This document shows, piece by piece, positions 62,987 to 64,000 of a DNA stretch of 64,000 nt. The DNA is taken from assembly GCA_016714365.1 (NCBI GenBank), contig JADJNH010000005.1, positions 698,501-762,500 on the forward strand, in the 5' to 3' direction. Numbering within the stretch: position 1 is the stretch's first letter; the number at the start of each line of letters is the position of its first letter. The DNA comes from Candidatus Vicinibacter affinis. GTDB taxonomy: Bacteria; Bacteroidota; Bacteroidia; Chitinophagales; Saprospiraceae. The translations under genes and the position numbers were made by a program. The notes under the pieces are model-generated. The model worked only from the letters and a program-made list of their open reading frames with translations, ran no database searches and was not told where the DNA came from.

Positions 62987-64000
62987 ATGAAAATTCTCAG
63001 CATTGTTGGAGCTCGTCCAAATTTCATGAAAGTGGCTCCTCTACACAGAGTATTTACCCAAGCCGGTTCAGGCATTCAATCTAAAATTGTACATACCGGG
63101 CAACATTTTGATGAAAAAATGAGTGAGATTTTTTTCAATCAGCTTTCACTTCCAAAGCCTGATTATTTTCTTGGAGTAGGACATGGCTCACATTCGGAAG
63201 TCACCGCAAGAATTTTGTTAGGGTTTGAACCGGTTCTGCATAAGGAACAACCTGATTTGGTAATTGTGGTGGGTGATGTTACTTCAACCTTAGCCTGCGC
63301 ACTGGTTACACAAAGAAATGGCATTAAATTGGCTCATGTAGAAGCGGGATTGAGATCTAAAGACAGGAGCATGCCAGAGGAAGTAAACAGAATCCTTACT
63401 GATCAAATTTCTGATTATCTATTTACCACAGAAAGATCAGCACTCAATAATTTGATGCAAGAAAATATTCCGGAAGATAAAGTACATTTTGTAGGAAATT
63501 GTATGATTGACTCTTTAGACTTTTATTCAAGTCGCACAAAAAATATTGAAGTTTGCTATGAATTTGGGGTGCTTCCACAAAAGTATATTCTAATGACTAT
63601 GCATCGGCCATCCAATGTTGATTCAAAAGATGGTTTAATGAAAATTTATAAAATGCTTAAAGGAATTGAAGATCATCAAACAAAAGTGATCTTTCCTATG
63701 CATCCGCGCACAAAAGCAAAGCTAGTTGAATTTGATTTGCTTAATTTGTTTTGCGATCAAGAACAACTCATTATAACAGACCCACTGGGATATATTGAAT
63801 TCATTACTTTAATGCGTTATGCCAGATTGGTCTTAACAGACTCTGGTGGTGTACAGGAAGAAAGCACTTACCTCAATATTCCTTGTTTAACCTTTAGAAA
63901 ATCAACTGAAAGACCAATCACGGTTGAAGTTGGAAGTAATATATTGTTAGATGAATTAGACCCGTCGACTGCAGTCTCAAAAATTTGCGAAATTTTGAAT
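62987..64000 (+). CDS. UDP-N-acetylglucosamine 2-epimerase, non-hydrolysing, WecB/WbpI-like (3' end cut)
   Basis: 338 codons are visible, running off the right edge without a stop; a full protein would be about 360-380 residues. Motifs include IVGARPNFMKVAPL (6-19), HTGQHFDEKM, GDVTSTLACAL, HVEAGLRSKDRSMPEEVNR, MTMHRPSNVD, and DSGGVQEESTYL at the UDP-binding end. In this operon it would epimerise UDP-GlcNAc3NAcA to the manno form (WbpI role) instead of simple UDP-ManNAc (WecB role); sequence alone does not separate these. It begins 41 bases after the WbpB-like gene. Confidence 0.85.
   Translation, partial: MKILSIVGARPNFMKVAPLHRVFTQAGSGIQSKIVHTGQHFDEKMSEIFFNQLSLPKPDYFLGVGHGSHSEVTARILLGFEPVLHKEQPDLVIVVGDVTSTLACALVTQRNGIKLAHVEAGLRSKDRSMPEEVNRILTDQISDYLFTTERSALNNLMQENIPEDKVHFVGNCMIDSLDFYSSRTKNIEVCYEFGVLPQKYILMTMHRPSNVDSKDGLMKIYKMLKGIEDHQTKVIFPMHPRTKAKLVEFDLLNLFCDQEQLIITDPLGYIEFITLMRYARLVLTDSGGVQEESTYLNIPCLTFRKSTERPITVEVGSNILLDELDPSTAVSKICEILN

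Noticed and set aside
1..64000. Prophage, insertion sequence, integrase or tRNA attachment site
   Set aside because: No transposase, integrase, phage structural gene, tRNA or flanking direct repeat was recognised on either strand.

Overview
The window looks like a chromosomal segment of a Bacteroidota bacterium, probably close to the Saprospiraceae. The evidence is low GC, -7 promoter boxes of the Bacteroidota form TAnnTTTG instead of a sigma70 -10 box, type IX secretion (T9SS) C-terminal sorting domains on three exported proteins, a CusA-TolC fusion, a CcsBA fusion, and a long PurF. The lineage is an inference from gene style; no rRNA or tRNA gene was found.

Left part (1-19,660). Minus-strand housekeeping and envelope genes come first: a LolC/E-like permease, a glycoside hydrolase 3/beta-lactamase fusion and a TMTC-like TPR membrane protein in one overlapping operon. 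A yebC gene split by a one-base frameshift and a second TMTC-like protein follow. Next are an M14 carboxypeptidase and a tight operon mutL > rhomboid > rhomboid > endonuclease/exonuclease/phosphatase protein. Then come purF (plus strand), a sugar nucleotidyltransferase, and a small locus with attenuator-like RNA architecture (19,514-19,656).

Centre (19,850-34,560). This is the most remarkable region: six co-directional, mostly overlapping genes that look like a trans-envelope electron conduit. They encode a membrane b-type cytochrome, an Fe-S/FAD pyridine-nucleotide oxidoreductase, a 23-heme c-type cytochrome, a 67-heme c-type cytochrome, a predicted outer-membrane beta-barrel and a lipoprotein. 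A CcsBA cytochrome c synthase is convergent with it. The 67-heme protein is built from exact 71/75/76-residue three-heme modules, and one module type is expanded 1,1,1,2,3 times along the chain. No function for such a cluster is claimed as known; the conduit role is inferred.

Right-centre (34,700-56,650). Here are a MORN-repeat caspase-like lipoprotein or exported protein, a DUF4920 lipoprotein and class I aldolase pair, a third TMTC-like protein, and T9SS cargo (BNR sialidase-like, M1 peptidase, SASA-type esterase). Heavy-metal efflux is encoded by a CusB-like adaptor and a CusA-TolC fusion with a small associated exported protein. A copper P-type ATPase and a CopZ-like HMA protein follow, the ATPase preceded by a promoter and a palindrome that may be its operator.

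Right end (57,348-64,000). A plus-strand surface-polysaccharide operon starts with two nucleotide-sugar dehydrogenases, then WbpE-, WbpD- and WbpB-like enzymes and a UDP-GlcNAc 2-epimerase cut by the window edge. Together they can account for a route to UDP-2,3-diacetamido-2,3-dideoxy-mannuronic acid.
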